A stretch of 64,000 bases of DNA, taken from positions 1 through 64,000 of the forward strand of contig CAJUOS010000001.1 in the NCBI GenBank assembly GCA_910588075.1, read 5' to 3'. Shown in pieces: positions 62,778 to 64,000 of the stretch. Both the position numbers and the translations under genes were made by a program. The notes beneath the pieces were generated by a model. The model searched no databases. It saw only the letters and a program-made list of their open reading frames with translations, and was not told the origin of the DNA. Source of the DNA: an uncultured Erysipelotrichaceae bacterium (GTDB lineage Bacteria; Bacillota_I; Bacilli_A; Erysipelotrichales; Coprobacillaceae). Position 1 is the stretch's first letter. Every line of letters starts with the position of its first letter.

Positions 62778-63465
62778 AACGTTTCCTCCATAATCCATAA
62801 AACTCATCTTTACTTATTTGATGAATAGGTTCACTAATCATATCTAAACGATGCGCATCACTATTCATGAAAAAAATTGTTTCTTTTAAAAATGGATATT
62901 GTTCTTGTAAATAATCTTTTTGATCTTCTTTTGTTACCTCAATAGCATCAAAATCTAAAGAACCATTAATTTCAAAAAATACATTCATAATTGAAAATCT
63001 ATCAGACATTGCATGTGCTAATACAGCTATACCACCTAATTGATGAATCGATGCAATAACCTCTTTAATAGATAAATCTAAAGATTTAATTAATAATCTA
63101 GGTTCTTCATTTATAATTTGATCTAAATCATTCATAATATATTGATGACCAAAATAATCATAATCATTTGGTTCTTCAATTAAATAATTATCTAAAAATT
63201 GTTGAATATCATCTAGTTTTATATTTTTTAAAAAATAACCAAGAACATGAATTTCTTCTCTTGTCTGAATTTCAACACCATAAATATAATCAATTTTATC
63301 TTTTGCAACTTCTTCCAAATAATAAAGTTGTTTAACAGAATTATGATCAGATATAGCGATCAAATCCAAACCTTTAATATAAGCCATATTAACAATATTA
63401 TTTAATGTCATATCATCATCACTACAAGGTGATAATGCTGAATGAATATGCAAATCATAAAACAT
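62770..63465 (-). CDS. PHP-domain phosphoesterase
   Basis: A 231-residue PHP-domain protein. Metal motifs are in order: DLHIHSALSPCSDDD, ISDHNSV, HAMSDR and NSDAHRLD. PHP proteins hydrolyse phosphoesters, and members with this neighbourhood are of unknown substrate. The start MFYDLHIHS at 63465 overlaps the DRTGG end region without gap; a longer reading to 63510 would run back into that gene. Its stop overlaps the HATPase start by 8 bases. Confidence 0.82.
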   Translation of the reverse strand: MFYDLHIHSALSPCSDDDMTLNNIVNMAYIKGLDLIAISDHNSVKQLYYLEEVAKDKIDYIYGVEIQTREEIHVLGYFLKNIKLDDIQQFLDNYLIEEPNDYDYFGHQYIMNDLDQIINEEPRLLIKSLDLSIKEVIASIHQLGGIAVLAHAMSDRFSIMNVFFEINGSLDFDAIEVTKEDQKDYLQEQYPFLKETIFFMNSDAHRLDMISEPIHQISKDEFYGLWRKRYG

Positions 63466-63466
63466 T

Positions 63467-63796
63467 TTATAAACCTGCCTGATAAATTTTTTTACATAAT
63501 GTAAATGCATCCAATGATGATATCATTAATGGAATACCAAGTTCGTTAGCTTTTAATACTGTTTCTTCATCTGGTTCAACATTTTCTACAAAAATAATTG
63601 CACTAAAATCATTCAACTCTGCAACTGCAATCACATTGATATGTCTTTGAACAGTTAACCATACAGATTGTTCTTTTCCATTAGCCATAACAAAACTTAA
63701 TAAATCACCAATATAAACATCATAAATCTTTTTATCATCTTTAATTTCATTCACCAATCTTATTCCATCAACAAGACTTAATTCACTTAATTTCAT
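63467..63796 (-). CDS. DRTGG-domain protein
   Basis: A 109-residue protein consisting of a single DRTGG-like domain (ELSLVDGIRLVNEIKDDKKI, YIGDLLSFVMANGKEQSVW, LTVQRHINVIAVA). DRTGG domains occur next to phosphotransacetylases, CBS domains and hydrogenase genes, and are thought to bind a ligand. It stands between the Fe-S protein and the PHP gene in a tight minus-strand operon. The ligand is not known. Confidence 0.8.
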   Translation of the reverse strand: MKLSELSLVDGIRLVNEIKDDKKIYDVYIGDLLSFVMANGKEQSVWLTVQRHINVIAVAELNDFSAIIFVENVEPDEETVLKANELGIPLMISSLDAFTLCKKIYQAGL

Positions 63797-63800
63797 GTTT

Positions 63801-64000
63801 TCACCTTTTCTTTACACGACATGCATGGATATCGACTTTTCCATTAACTATTCCTTGTGCTAAACTTCGACAATTTGCAAATCCACAAGCTCCACAATCA
63901 TATTGTGGTAAAGTTTCAAGTATTTCATTAACTTTATTAAACCATATCATTCTTTCTTTCATAGATTTCATTTCTTGATGATTCATCTGACGATTTATTA
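63801..64000 (-). CDS. C-terminal end of an Fe-S/hydrogenase-like protein (partial)
   Basis: The gene continues beyond the window; the reading frame is open through 64000, so the true start is not seen. The visible part has a four-Cys motif, YDCGACGFANCRSLAQGIV followed by HACRVKK, typical of the Fes4-type 4Fe-4S domain at the end of [FeFe]-hydrogenase-like and Rnf/CO-dehydrogenase proteins. Placement ahead of DRTGG, PHP and HATPase genes resembles loci with a sensory hydrogenase-like gene first. An internal ATG at 63986 is probably not the start. Confidence 0.6.
   Translation of the reverse strand, partial: INRQMNHQEMKSMKERMIWFNKVNEILETLPQYDCGACGFANCRSLAQGIVNGKVDIHACRVKKR

Overview
The window is a contiguous, gene-dense piece of a very AT-rich chromosome from a low-GC Bacillota (Firmicutes). 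Gene order closely follows Bacillus subtilis in several blocks (rimP-nusA-rnpM-ylxQ-infB-rbfA; efp to spo0A; spoIIM-xerD-deoB; yqeH-yhbY-nadD-yqeK-rsfS-yqeM; parE-parC beside plsY). It combines sporulation genes (spoIIIAH, spoIVB, spo0A, spoIIM, sigK, a cse60-like gene), a complete comG-like operon and an HndBCD-type [FeFe] hydrogenase. That mix fits an anaerobic spore-former of the Erysipelotrichia/Coprobacillaceae type; the family-level guess is inference. UGA is used as a stop, so the code is standard.

Layout: 1-158 is the tail of a surface protein. 243-4974 is the rimP/nusA/infB translation-transcription operon. 5072-7090 holds nagA and an aldose-epimerase-like gene. 7129-16183 holds a string of short units: cse60-like, DUF1540, a lipoprotein, an RsuA-type pseudouridine synthase, trmB-thioredoxin-orf-acpS, ssb, lepA, a class B PBP, rpmG and an MBL hydrolase. 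16259-20054 is the comG operon. 20145-34844 runs efp, spoIIIAH, asp23-like, nusB, xseAB, ispA, dxs, tlyA, recN, spoIVB, spo0A, dinB, spoIIM, xerD, deoB. 35766-35889 is a possible small RNA between two gene blocks. From 35917 most genes are on the minus strand: purF, a DUF2156-GNAT fusion with a DUF815 ATPase, an UPF0210/ACT pair, two tandem orphan PTS IIB genes, a U32 peptidase, the mtnN/yqeM/rsfS/nadD-yqeK/yhbY/yqeH operon, parC/parE, a histidine phosphatase, yneF, and the hydrogenase operon that runs off the end at 64000. yfcE, sigK and plsY are the plus-strand exceptions.

How the parts work together: the first operon and efp, lepA, rpmG, tlyA, trmB, yqeH, yhbY and rsfS serve ribosome biogenesis and translation. 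xseAB, recN, dinB, ssb, xerD and parCE serve genome maintenance. ispA and dxs feed isoprenoids. Spo0A, SigK, SpoIVB, SpoIIIAH and SpoIIM are pieces of the sporulation cascade. The hydrogenase genes dispose of reductant as H2 and come with a DRTGG/PHP/HATPase module that may sense or control it.

Most unusual points: a Spo0A whose receiver domain has lost key phosphorylation-site residues; a spoIIIA locus reduced to spoIIIAH behind a SigE-like promoter; an EF-P carrying Arg at the modified tip position; a comGF whose only sensible start is a non-canonical AUU or AUA; a terminator-like hairpin that encloses the spoIIM ribosome binding site; and a structured candidate small RNA at 35766-35889. 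No tRNA, rRNA, CRISPR, prophage or IS element was seen, and no gene-free stretch exceeds 300 bases (the longest is about 230).
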